Assembly: GCA_033239525.1 (NCBI GenBank)
Contig: BSYO01000014.1
Location: 6,738,536-6,802,535, forward strand
DNA from: Nepenthes gracilis
Taxonomy: Eukaryota; Streptophyta; Magnoliopsida; Caryophyllales; Nepenthaceae
Direction of reading: 5' to 3'
DNA: 64,000 nucleotides
Position numbers and translations under genes: made by a program. Below are positions 38,188 to 49,178 of this stretch, in pieces. The notes under the pieces were generated by a model that was not told the DNA's origin, ran no database searches, and saw only the letters and a program-made list of their open reading frames with translations. Every line of letters starts with the position of its first letter. Position 1 is the first letter of the stretch.

Positions 38188-38564
38188 GAGTGGCTTCCGG
38201 TCGATTGATGTCGTCGCCGACTAGTATCTTCATCTGAGGCCTCAATTGCTCTCTTTGTCTCCCCTTTCACTTCTTCTCGGTTTGCCCCTTTGGCATGTGC
38301 TCAGATGCACCTCGCACTGAGGGTTGGTTGTCATTCCGTTCTTTCCCGATTTTCATAAATTTTATAAGGTATTTCTCAGTCGATTCTCCCATCTTCATCT
38401 GTTATGGGTGATTCCTCTTTGCTGTATATGCTTGGGTGTTAGGCTCTTGTCTATTGGCCCGGTTCTTCGTCTGACGAAGTTGTTCCTTCCTTGGTGCCTG
38501 GTGTACGGGAAGGAGTTCTTTGGGGTTTTTACAGAAGCTTTCTTCTCTTCTGTGTTTTCTTTTT

Positions 38565-38617
38565 CAAATTTCAAGTTTCAAATCTCAAATTTTAAATTTC
38601 AAATTTGAAATTTGATT
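38565..38617. repeat. TTTCAAATTTC/AAATTTGAAATTTG low-complexity palindromic tract in LA
   Basis: Short repeats of TCAAATTTC-like units ending in an inverted repeat. It is similar in composition to the second 5' hairpin of the same element. Confidence 0.7.
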
Positions 38618-40138
38618 TTCTGTGGGTCCCGCCATCACAGCTCTTGGCTGGGCTTCCATGCCCCAAGCTGTTGGGGCTGCTGTGGCTGAGTGGCCATGTT
38701 TTGGTTCCAATGTGATAGCTTTTGCTCTGGTTGTTGTCTGGTTTTTTTGGTCAGATCTGGCATGCCCGGTGTGTTGCATGAGCCAGAGTATCCTACTGTT
38801 ATAGATATTTTGATGCTGTCAAAGGTTGCCATTCGGATTGCGCAACTGACTGTGTTATTATGGATGTGCCCTGGGTCCGAATCCTAGGTGGTCTGAGCTC
38901 CTGGATGGGGGTTGGCACTGATACTTCATTGTTATTCTGATAGAGGGGCTGGTAATGCTGGAGGGTATTGGGTTTCCTACTGTTTTGTCGGCTGTTTGGT
39001 GACTTCCTTCTATGTTACTGCAACGAGCCTTGATGAAACAATGGGGACTTTTATGAATGCCTTCGCTAACCTCAAATTGCTCCATGACTTCTTTGGCCTA
39101 ATTTCTGGCCCTACCATTTTTGCTCTGTTGAGGTTTCCAGAATCCTTTATGATGTGTTGTGAAGCATGGTATATTGCCATGGGTCCGATATCTGATTGCA
39201 CTATGATGCTCTGAGTTGAGAGGGCTGTTGCTAGAAAGGTTGCAGGCTCTTTTTTGTTGTGTTGTGAAGTATGGAAAATGCCATGTGCATGTTTCCTCCT
39301 GTTGTTTTATGCTGCGAAGGGATAATTTGATTCTTCTTTCTGCAAATTTGTTGGAATTTGCTAGGGATGGTCTGGTCCTACATTGCTTGAGCAGTTGATC
39401 CTGATGTGGTGCTGGGCTGTATTACTTATGGTTTCAGCTCTGTGTAAATGGTTGCCATTTAGATGGCCCTGCTGTGATGCCTCTGTATTCGAGGGTGCAG
39501 AAGAAGGAACGGTTGCAGAATCGTTTTGAGTTGTCGTGAGCTGCCCAACTGAAATTTGGGTTGCTGGAATTGCCGACTCTAGCTATGGCGGCTAGTTGTG
39601 GCTGGGTAGCAGCTGATCTTTTTTGGCCTTTGTGGACGTGGATGGATGTTATAAATAGTGTGCCATTTTATGGTCTGCTCCTAGATCCGAGATGGCAGCT
39701 TTAACCGGGATGCTGCGACATGCTACTATTTTGGACCGATTTATTTGCCAACCGATATGCCGAGGTGCTTCAGCCGATATGGGAAGTAGCTGACCTGGCC
39801 GAGATGTTGTGGGATTGAATGCCTTAAGCGCTATTTGCTATGGGACTTGATCCATCCCGATATGCAATTGGAGAAGGTCCAATGTTTGATCGTGTTCAAC
39901 ATAAGACATATTTCATATTTTGTCGATTTTGTAGAACGTTGTCCTCCTGGAGGACCCCCTTTTTTTGTGTTATTTTTTTTGGAGTCATTTGATGTACCAA
40001 GCTGCTCGGAGTATGCCCTAGCATTTTATGCTTTAACTCTAAGTCAAAATACTTGGAGATAAAGCATAGATTGTGTATTTTTTTCTCCCTTTAATCCAAA
40101 TTTACTTGCTTACCAAAAAAAAAAAGCCTCAAAAGGTA

Positions 40139-40288
40139 CCATGCCGATGCTAACCTAATAGCTGTTATTATAAGCAAATTCAGTTAGTGCCAGATAAGTG
40201 TCCCAAGTTCCTTTCATCTATAAAACAGAGGCCCTTAACATATCCTTAAGAATCTGAATGGTACGCTCAGATTGACCATCAGTCTGGA
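40139..40288 (-). pseudogene. integrase catalytic-core middle segment of the gypsy element
   Basis: The minus strand reads YHLQTDGQSERTIQILKDML, the conserved integrase block that includes the catalytic glutamate (SER), then a segment leading to IGMVPFE at the LA insertion site. It lies between LA and the L5 nest and joins in sequence to the blocks at 38074 and 50209. Confidence 0.82.
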
Positions 40289-40310
40289 GGTGATATTTTT
40301 TTTTTTGGGT

Positions 40311-42351
40311 GAGCCTAGCATTGAGATATTTTCGCAGGTGGTTCCTAGAGATGTATTAAAGTTGCAACCCCACCAGCCTGTAGGCCATTTGGAGTCAAAT
40401 GTGCCTCCTATTTCGTATGCTGATTCGCTGAAATGTGGCCTTGGTAACCCTCCTCCTGAGACATTGCAATCCCCTAGTGTTGCTTCCACTAAACCCTCTT
40501 ATGGTATGGGTGTGTCGAAGGTGTCTAGTGATCCTTGTGTCAACAACTCTCCACCTCTTGGAGATTGCAATCTGCCCTTGGCCTGTGATCTACCTGGCTT
40601 GATTTCTGAGCTTGTAAACACTGCTCAGCCTCCCTCCTTGCCTGGCTCTGAAAATTTGGATTTGAGTGAAGCCGAGGAGGTTGAATCGCTCCATGTAGTG
40701 GATGACATTGCAGGGAGTTCTTCGCTATCTGCTGGGCAACTCTCCCCGATGGAGACTCCTAACTCTTTTTTTTTTGGTAAGTAAGTAAATTAAATTAAAA
40801 TAAACAAAAGTACAAGATGATGTTCTAACTCCAAGTGTTTTGCCGACTTAGAGGTAGAACAACGAGTTAGGGCATTCCCCGAGCACCACCATGAATGAAT
40901 TCATGAAAACGAGCGAAGGAAACAGAAAAAAAACAATCATCTAGATGAGCATCATCTAAACCGGCCACACGTAATCTGGCCTAAATACACACACACCGTA
41001 AAACAGCTTCAACAGATTTGTTTAATAGCTCATGGCTCCCTCATCAGTCGGCCCAGAACCTAGACGCACTAGCCACTCCACCTTCAACAAAAGGCAATGC
41101 GCCCTGGCAGCATATGGTTAGCTAGCAAATATTTGACTACTACATTGACAGCAGAAAACACTGCACCTTACTACTTAATAAAGGAATTTGCATAAGCCGA
41201 TAGCCAATGTTCAGTAGTAGACACCGAAGTCTAATTAAAGCGCACATCCTCTCCTGAAACACCTTCAAATCCACCATCATGGCACGGGAGCATCTGAACT
41301 CAGCATAAGCAGAGAGCAAATGCACAAGCGGACAGTAGCACATCCCGATAGCAGCACAAGGGGTAGTGGATTCTGCCACCCATAGGGCAACAAAACATCT
41401 TGGAGACAGCACAGATTACTGCAACACCACACCCAAAAAAACAGATCAAAAGTAGCAAGCCACCAGCTGCTTTAAATATCTGTAGGGCAGGGTCAATTCC
41501 ACCCCCCTCAAAAAACACCAGCAATCATAACTTTCCATCACAGCAGGAGGAAGTCAGATATATGCATTAACCATTCTTCACAACACAGCAAATGGAGCCT
41601 GCAGCCTTCCTAGCAACTACTCCCTCACTCAGAACAGGAGCAACGCGATAGAGTCAGATAAATGGCCTGGAACCCCAGCACCATCAGGATCGCAGCCCAG
41701 CACAAGCCATCTAGCCATCATAGCACAAACCAGCAGGAGGAGACTCCTAACTCAGGTGAATGGATTCCATCTGTCGAATTACCCATTGCTGGTAGTAAAA
41801 GGGATGTAAATTCTGTTGTAGGTTATATTCAGAGGTTTGAGCATGTGCTGCCCTCTTACTCTGAGCTATACAGATTGATGGATAATGAAGCGTGTCTCCA
41901 TGTTGATGGCCACATCAAGACCTCATATGCTGATACATTAAAGCGTGGGGTTGAAATCGATGAGCCGATCAAGCTTGAAATTAGAGTTGTCCAAGGAGAG
42001 GACACTCTTAAATTCAGCTCCAGTTCTGACGAAGTTTCTGAGGTCTCGCAGGATAGAAAGTTGAAGTATCTTTCGCCTTTAGCTCGTAGAGTTGCTGCAC
42101 GGATTTACTCCCTTCACCATGCTGTTGACAAGTCTGAGCGCAAGGATGAGGCTCTCCACGGCCTTGCATCTTCTTTGTTTGACTATCTCAATCCTCGGTC
42201 ACTGGACTCATCCTTAAAGGTGAGAAAATCCTTGATCAAAAAAATTAGCTCCTGGCAATTATCCCATTACAACCGTCTTTTGGTAAATGAAAAAGAGGTT
42301 CAGAATTGGGTGCTAAGTAAGGTTAAGGCTTCATATAAAGGCCAAAGGTGA
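40311..42351 (+). pseudogene. L3 ORF1 3' portion, split by L4
   Basis: The reading continues from 40311-40765 to 41754-42351 once L4 and one duplicated target are removed. The first half is Ser/Pro-rich with ISYADSLKCGLG; the second half repeats the theme TSYADTLKRGVE and then has a helical, charged C-terminus (LSPLARRVAARIYSLHHAV, ISSWQLSHYNRLL) ending KASYKGQR. This C-terminus is unlike that of L1, L2 and L7. The second half is an uninterrupted frame of about 200 codons, the best preserved coding block apart from L5's. I recognise no family for it. Confidence 0.6.
40751..41753 (-). mobile_element. L4: 973-bp 5'-truncated LINE-like tail inside L3
   Basis: The insert 40766-41738 lies between perfect 15-bp duplications ggagactcctaactc (40751-40765, 41739-41753). 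Minus strand; tail TTACTTACTTACC plus poly(A) at 40766-40777. It contains 3' UTR only, with a stem-loop at 40822-40860. Minus-strand ORFs (41140-41524) have no relatives among the other copies. Confidence 0.9.
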
Positions 42352-42396
42352 TCTTTGGCTTCATATTGATTGGATTTTCCAAGTGTGGATCTGTGG

Positions 42397-42720
42397 CTGC
42401 TTTGCCTTGCTGACGTGGCATGTAGCTGCCGTTGTTCATTTGAAGGCCAGATGATCTTTTATGTCGTTTTGGATTTCCTTGCTGTCGTGGCCCTTACCAG
42501 ATTTGCTGCTGTTTTAGCCCGGTATGGAGTTTAGGAAGGTTTGGCCTGTTGATGTGGCCTTTGCTGCTCTTGTCTGCCTTGCTGATGTGGCATGTAGCTG
42601 CCGCTTTACATTTGAAGGTCGGATGGTCTTCTTTAGCCGTTTTGGATTACCCTGCTATCGTGGCCCTTACCAGATTAGCCGCTGTATTAGCCGGTTTGGA
42701 TTTTAGGCAGGATTGGCCTT
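42397..42720 (+). repeat. 177-bp tandem pair in the L3 3' UTR
   Basis: Two copies of a module with GACGTGGCATGTAGCTGCC, then TTTGAAGG, TTTTGGAT and CGTGGCCCTTACCAGAT, beginning near 42401 and 42577. Confidence 0.75.
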
Positions 42721-43142
42721 TGAAGACACCTTTGCTGTTGACGTGGCCTTTGCTGCCGATTTGGAATGCCATTCTTTTTGCCCAGTCTGGTATGTTTGCT
42801 GAATATGCAAGGGTGTGGGCTTTGGCCGGTTTGCTTTCGTTTGGTTATTGCCCAGTGTGGAGTTGAGACCGGTGTGCCTAGTTGACGTGGCCTATAGCTA
42901 TCTACTGTGTGCCGGTTGGATTTGCCCGGTCTGTGATAAATTGTAGTTTTGGATTGGCCGGTTCTATTTCGCCTGGGATTGTTTGCGGGTTAGGTAGGAC
43001 TACGACCTTTGTTTTCTACTGTTAGACAGGTTTGGTTGAAGGCCTTTGGTGGCTGTTCTGCTGTTTTCTTTGTAGTTTTCTTTAATCTATGTTTTGGTTT
43101 CGTGACATGTTTTACGGTGTCCGGGGTATGCCCCTGCGTCTC

Positions 43143-43182
43143 TGTTCTATTTCCAAGTCGACAAAACACTTGGAATAGAACA
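43143..43182 (+). repeat. 3' stem-loop of L3
   Basis: Arms TGTTCTATTTCCAAGT and ACTTGGAATAGAACA pair fully apart from a one-base bulge, with a CGACAAAAC loop. It lies about 50 bp before poly(A). Confidence 0.85.
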
Positions 43183-43294
43183 TAGGTTTTGTAATTCTTT
43201 TTATTTAATTCAATTTCATTACTTACTTACCAAAAGAAAAAAGATGTTTTTTTGGGTAAGTAAAATGCATTAAATTTAAACTAAAGATATACAA

Positions 43295-43341
43295 CTTTGT
43301 GCTAACTCCAAGTTTTTTTCCGACTTAAAATTTAAACAAAG
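43295..43341 (-). repeat. 3' stem-loop of L5
   Basis: Minus-strand arms CTTTGTTTAAATTTTAAGT and ACTTGGAGTTAGCACAAAG; about 17 of 19 positions pair if G-U is allowed. Confidence 0.6.
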
Positions 43342-44663
43342 CTAATGGGGTATACCCCAAGCCTCATGAAAAAAGTCACGAGTTGAGACGAAGACCCAAG
43401 TCATGAAAATATAAAACCCAACCGAGCAATACAACGGATCTTCAAAGATCATATGAGACCAAGATAACAGCACCTACAGGGTCTCTAGATACCAAAGTGG
43501 CAACAACTCCTACCTAACGCATTGCACAGCAGCAAACAAGCTCCCCAACGTCCGGGTTGCACAAGCCAAGAACATGTGAGAAAAGGAAGATGGAGTGTCC
43601 AACAAACTAAATTGTCCACGTCAACCTCACCCAGTAGCCAAATAGGGCATACCAAAACGCTTACCACAAAGCTAACAAAGCAAACCGGGAGTTAGAGAAA
43701 GAAGGAATTGGCGATTCCATCCGAACCAGATTGTCCCCGACAACCTCACCCGGCAGTAGGCTATTCTAATTCCATACTTTCAAACCAGGATATTGTGAGA
43801 GAGGAAGCCAGTTTGTCAAGAAGGACATCTAAACCGGCCAACCTAACTGGGCATACAAAACCCTATAGGTACCATGGTTCTCTACTGTTCTAAACAGAGA
43901 AACTTCAGTGCCACCACCATCTCAGCAAAAGAAGCACTTCAGTTGAAGGATGATGAAAACCTCGGTCCACATTGAAGCAGAAAGTAGTGCACCTCAGGTC
44001 CTGCAAAAGGCTGGGGCAAGATAGCAAGGGCAATCAGTAAATTGAGCTGGGGATAATGATTAGAAGGAGGGGACCGCTTCTGCTTAGGCCACTTCGGTTT
44101 TTTGAGAATGGATTTCAGCTTAAAACCATCACCGTGTGTGACCTAGCCACTGACAAGAGAAGGGACAGCGCAGTCATTGACAAGAGCTCTAGAATCAGCA
44201 TCCCTTTGACTCAAATCAACAAGGCTTCCACACAGCTGCTTAGAGTTGGTGCACTATCTTGGAACCCCTCCTTGGGGGAAGGAAAGGCCATTGTGGACAG
44301 AAGAGCATTTGGCCAAATCTACTCCCTCTTCAGGACAATTGGAAATTCCAAGAGCCTCCAATCGGTTCGCATCTGTGATAGGACTTTGGAGTAAAGGAGC
44401 AGCCCCTGCACCAAGGGATCCAGTACCATCTGCTGGAATCCCACGCCTTAATGCCTCAACACTAGAAACCTGGTACCAATTAATGCATTGAACACCGCAC
44501 GAATACACATCAGCCTCTGATTGGGCTTAGTCTTCCAGAAGGCCACTGTCATTTGGCATCCCTTGAGCAGAGTCAGGATCTTGCCCATAGATGTTCTCGT
44601 TCATAGCTACAGCCACCTTGATATTATTAGGTGGACAGAAGGTGGATTAATGGGTCCCAAACC

Positions 44664-45727
44664 TTAAAGGGTTTTGAATAACCCGACATCCTGTAGACTC
44701 TTAGGCTGGTAATTTGCATCCAAATCAGGAGCATGGTGTAGACAAAAATCGAGAGATGGAATGGAGTTCAGTGGCTCATCTGCCTCAATGCAGCACTGAC
44801 CCATCTGATCACTAGGATCTGCATTAGAATGCTCATGATCAATGACCATTCTGATAGCATCCAGCCCAAAGGAGTCATCTTTAAACCATCCACAACCAAC
44901 TGCTTTGCAACTTAAGGGCACTGAACTTCCAAGTCCTCAACCAATTCAGCATCACAATCAGCAAGGAGGGGGGCAAAGGGGTTGGCTGAGCATTCAGAAT
45001 CAACCGCAACCTTCTGCAGGTCCACCAAAGAACCAATATGAAGAGAATGGTTTAAATGCACAGCTCGTTTCTTAAGAGACTTACCAGCAAAAAAAACCAA
45101 ATTCTTAGATTTACAATTGGACTCCCCATGTCCAATGAGCTGACAGCGGCCACATCTAGTTGGCTTCCAAGAGTATTCGACATTCACCACCAATTCAGAA
45201 GCTGTAAACGAAGAAGGCTCAGAGCTTGACTTAAGGATAATTCTTGTGGGAAAAGAAGCGTCCGCATCAATCTCGACACAAATCCCGGCAACACCAATAT
45301 TTTCCATTTTGGCGGTTCTAGGGCATAGTTGAGTTGGTTTCCCAATCACACTAGCAACCCATCCAAGCCCCAAAGGAGACCAAAATTCAACTGGCACATT
45401 ATAGAGATTTATCCAAATGGGGTACAATTTGTGCATTTCCTTACACAGCTGCATATCGGGAAGCAATTGTTTAAGGAATATGGCTTTCCCAGCAATCATC
45501 CATGGACCAGCTAGAAGGCACTGCTCCATCTTCTTTAACGAAGAGAAACGAAAAAAGAAAAAGCCTGCTTCGTTGCTTGCAATGTGCTCAAGGCAAAATC
45601 TCTTCCAGAGGATGCGGGTAATGCCACTTATAGCTAGGAGATGCGAAGGGGGATCGAAAAAGTATCCAACCAAAGTGGACCCACATAACTGTCGACCTTG
45701 GTCGATAACCTCCGGAGAAGGATTAAT
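44664..45727 (-). pseudogene. L5 ORF1: intact DUF4283 and zinc-knuckle block
   Basis: A 253-codon open frame (45673 down to 44912) continues upstream in frame to the L6 target. DUF4283 occupies about residues 1-140 (GYFFDPPSHLLAISG, EAGFFFFRF, PVEFWSPLGLGWVASVIGKP, AGICVEID). At about residues 178-191 a CCHC zinc knuckle reads CGRCQLIGHGESNC (C-x2-C-x4-H-x4-C), the only clear knuckle among the copies. DUF4283 plus CCHC is the usual ORF1 layout of plant LINEs and implies nucleic-acid binding. The frame stops at 44912; downstream (to about 44000) only decayed sequence follows. Confidence 0.82.
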
Positions 45728-46045
45728 GGTATCAGTGTCCCTTTGGATCGTTGAAGCGGATGGAAATCACGATCGGCAGTGGCTTCTTGCTTTTTGATCT
45801 ATTTTTAAGGCGTGGTGGTGCTGTAATCTGTCCTGTCTCCTTGGTATGTGGCCCTGCTAATTCATTGGGTTTTGCAGGGTGTTGTTGCTAGTGGGTGGCT
45901 TTTAATGGTATATGAGCTGATCGCGGCAACTGTCGCTTACATGCTGATGGTAGCTACTGCTGGTTAGAACCTCTCTCTTCTCTCTAGGATTTCTTATTCC
46001 TCTACGGCGTTGCCGTTTTCGGCTTTGGCGCTGCCGGTGCCGGCC

Positions 46046-48250
46046 ATGGCCGGCCTCCTGGATGTCCCTCCGGACCCTCTCCAGGTCTCAGCTCCTCTCT
46101 CTCTCCCTGTCTCTCCCGATGATCAGATTGTCTCGTCCTTATCGATCGATCTTTCATTGTGCACGGATGTTCTCAAAGGCGATTCGTCGTAGTCGGAATT
46201 CGTCAAATGTCCCCCGCAGTCGCCGGCTGGCTCTTCTCTCCCCCCTTCTGCTAGTGGCTCCGACCAATGCAGGAGTCTGCTGCGAATGGGTTCCTTGGAT
46301 GTCCTGGGGATTGTGCCATCGGCTGTTGGTGCTCCATCAGATCTTGCTGAAGGTCAGGCTCTCTCGAACATGTTTACTACGGAGTTTCAGGTTAGCCCTG
46401 CCCCTGTTGTTGTTTCTCCTATTAATTCTGGGCATTTTCAGACCACTGCTAACTCCTGGTCTAGAGTAGTCCAAGGAAAAAGCATCAGCTCTTTAGCTCC
46501 CCTTAAATATTTTCCTCCCCTTTCTTCCGATGGAGTCAACACCCCTATTTCTCCTCCTGCTGAGGTCCTTCAGCAGTGCCAAGCAGTTTGGCGTTCCACA
46601 CTGGTCGGTTTTTTCTACGAAAAACCACTTCATTTCCTGGCAGTTAATTCCATTGCTTGAAAAATCTAGGCAAAATTTGGACTCAGTCATGTAGCTGCAA
46701 ATGAAAAAGGGTTCTTCTTCTTTCGTTTTGGTTCTGATGCTCAGCTGGAGGCCTGCTTGGCTCACGGTCCCTGGGCCTTTAGAAGGAAACCCATTTTCAT
46801 TAAGAGATGGTCCCTGGGTATGGCCTTGAATCAGGAATCGCATATGACTTTCCTTGTTTGGATCCGCTTGGTCAATGTTCCAATTGAATATTGGACCCCT
46901 TTAGGCTTAAGTTGGATTGCCAGTTGGGTTGGCAGACCAATTCATCTTGATCCTCACACAGCTAGGATGGATCATGTGCATGCTGCTTAGATCTGCGTTG
47001 AAGTGGTAGGGATGCCCCTCTCCTTGGGAAAATTCGATTAATATCTGGCAATGTAATGTCACCTCAGATTGTTGAGGTTGATGTTGTCTATCATTGGAGG
47101 CCGACTCGCAGAATGTCTGGATGTGATGCCAACAAGAGCAGTCCTAACCGGGTTGTCAGTGATTTGAAGGTAGAGGATAATCCTAAGAACCTAGCACTGG
47201 GTGTTGTTGGGGTTGAAAGTGGGACTTCCCCCCTGGTTGAGCAGTTGCTCAGTGATCCTCATACAGCCATTTGCCCTGTTTCATCTGTGGATTTGATCCC
47301 GAATGAGGGCTCTGTCTCTGAGAGTGAGCTGACCCTTAATCTTCCTGGTCACCAACCAATGGGTTCTGATTCTGTTTTGAATGATATCTCCTCTGGCTTG
47401 GCGAGGGATTCGCTGTTGGTATTGTCTCAGCCTGTTGTAGAAACGGCTATGGCCCCTTGCACTGCTGGGCATACTCCTAGATCTCTTGCTGCCCCTGTTG
47501 GACGTGGTGGTCGTGCCCTGAGTTCTGGGTTTTGTGACCTGCGCCCTCCTACTCATAGCCCAACCCTTTTAGAAAGGCATCAGGTTTTGAATTCCTTGGA
47601 CGCAGACCTTGATATCACTCCTGACTCAATTTCTAGGCTTACTAGTAAGTATAGCCTGGACAAGCCTGGTAGTGTTGAGAAGGTTATGGGAGATTTTGTG
47701 CCTGATGACTTCCGGACCATTGTTAGTGGGTATGAGGTTTCTGGTCAGTTTAAGGAGGCCTCGGCAGCTGAAGTTGCAAGTGATGTCCCTTTGCTCTATG
47801 CCCTTCAATAGGTTCTAGTGGCTGAAGAAGCTTTGCCCCATTTAAATTCCCTTGCCCCGGAGCTTAGGAACCTGGTGCTTATTTTTTTTTTATAATTGTC
47901 TCTGTGATCTATCTGGTAAGGCTAAGGAGGATTTCAGCTCTTCTTATCCGACGACTGAGGTGATTCTAAACAACTCTTCTAATGCACATTTGGAGGCCCT
48001 CAGATTGTTGAGGTTGTCTAAATCCTCCCAACCTCACATTGTCTCCTTATCCCCTGATGGTAGGAAGGTTATTTTTAGTTTTCTATGCTTTCTACTGGAG
48101 TCCAAAACAAATTTTCCTTCTTACAAATATAACAATTTGGATGACCTATTGGCTAGCCTCCTCAATGTTGACAATTCACTGCGGCTGAATGGCAGTAGTG
48201 GTTGCGCGGTGCATCATGACTACTGGATACAAGTCAAGTCAAGGAGATAG
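46046..48250 (+). pseudogene. L7 ORF1 remnant: DUF4283-type LINE protein
   Basis: MAGLLDVPPDPLQ start; SWSRVVQGKSISSLAPLKYF motif before the domain (about 46460); DUF4283 at 46590-47030 (GFFYEKPLHFLAVN, GFFFFRF, GPWAFRRKPIFIKRW, VNVPIEYWTPLGLSWIASWV, RMDHVHAA); a 250-codon open linker (47056-47811) with TPDSISRLTSKYSL near 47618-47660; the C-terminal region 47852-48250 ending in basic residues. A few single-base lesions (stops near 46190, 46660, 46990, 47810). No zinc knuckle is readable in the expected place. Confidence 0.78.
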
Positions 48251-49138
48251 CGAAAAGCTGCCTCCTTGAAGTCTAAGGGCCCCTCATACACGAACACTGC
48301 TTCTTTATGATTGGTTACAATAATTTGTTATGCTGGGCTCCAGCAAATGCTGAAATTTTGATACTGTTGCAGTAGGCCATTATTCTGGCTTATTGTGCTA
48401 CTCCTGTCAATAACAGTGGGGATGCTGATGTTGGTTTGGTGTAGTTAGGACACAGCTGCTGACTTCATTTTGTTATTGTGAAGAATGGCATATACCATGC
48501 CCATGCTGATGGCTGGTGCTATCCTGAAGTAGTTTGAAGCCCTTGTCTGTATGGGGCTTCTGAAATTCAGTGGTTGAAGGCCATATAAATGGCCTTGCAG
48601 AACCTATTTTGTGTGAAGTACAGTTCTTTTTGCCCTGTGGCTGTTTCCTTCTGCTGGATTGTGCTGCCTTTTCTAAAGAATTATGCAACCTCCTTCTGTA
48701 ATTTTGTTACTGCATTTGCTGGGGGTGGAAAATGGCCCTGCCATGTTGAAGAATTATGCTACAGAATTGCTGTCTATGATTTTCGGTGGCAAGCTATTCC
48801 TGGAGTGCAAATGTCCCCGATGTGAGGGTGCTGGGGTTCCAGGCCGTTTGCTGTAGGCTCCCTTGCTGTGATGTGAAGCATGGTTTTTGCATGCGCCTGT
48901 CTTCCTTCTGCTGGACTGTGCTATGATGGATTAGTATGTTTGCCAACCAATATGTTGAGCTGCTTCAGCCGATATAGGAAGTAGCCGATCCTTCATTTGA
49001 TCGTGTCAACATTAGACAGATTTCATATTTTGTCGATTTTGTCGATCGTTGTCCTCCTAGAGGACCCCTTTTTTGTGTTTTATTTTCTTTGGAGTCATCT
49101 GATGTACCAAGCTACTCGGGGTATGCCCTAGCATTTTA

Positions 49139-49178
49139 ATGCTTTAACTCCAAGTCAAAATAATTTGAGAGAAAGCAT
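49139..49178 (+). repeat. 3' stem-loop of L7
   Basis: Outer arms ATGCTTT and AAAGCAT pair perfectly; the inner part AACTCCAAGT against AATTTGAGAG is partly decayed. The LA element carries the same outer pair with a better inner stem (40028-40067). Confidence 0.65.

Larger units (their letters stand above)
38075..40138 (+). mobile_element. LA: short LINE-like derivative lacking the DUF4283 region
   Basis: A 2.04-kb insert (38087-40126) between 12-bp duplications cctcaaaaggta at 38075-38086 and 40127-40138. It has the family's 5' hairpin (38133-38157), a second palindrome (38161-38187), the 3' UTR modules, the stem-loop (40028-40067) and the tail TTACTTGCTTACC plus poly(A). The ORF1 domain is absent although both ends are present, so it is an internally deleted copy. 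The small ORFs inside are not shared with L1, L2 or L7. Confidence 0.85.
40292..43257 (+). mobile_element. L3: LINE-like element inserted in the poly(A) tail of L5
   Basis: The insert (40311-43242) is bounded by GAT-(T)n-GGGT on both sides (40292-40310 with a long T run, 43243-43257 with 7 T), so it landed in L5's tail and duplicated it. It is 5'-truncated inside ORF1. It carries L4 within its ORF, a 177-bp tandem module pair in its 3' UTR, a near-perfect stem-loop (43143-43182), the tail ACTTACTTACC and an interrupted poly(A). Confidence 0.82.

Noticed and set aside
41140..41524. Two overlapping minus-strand frames in L4 with hydrophobic stretches
   Set aside because: L4 is a truncated 3' UTR; frames are absent from other copies and overlap each other.
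44056..44508. Plus-strand frames of about 80-112 codons within L5
   Set aside because: They are antisense to the L5 element's decayed ORF1; no protein likeness.
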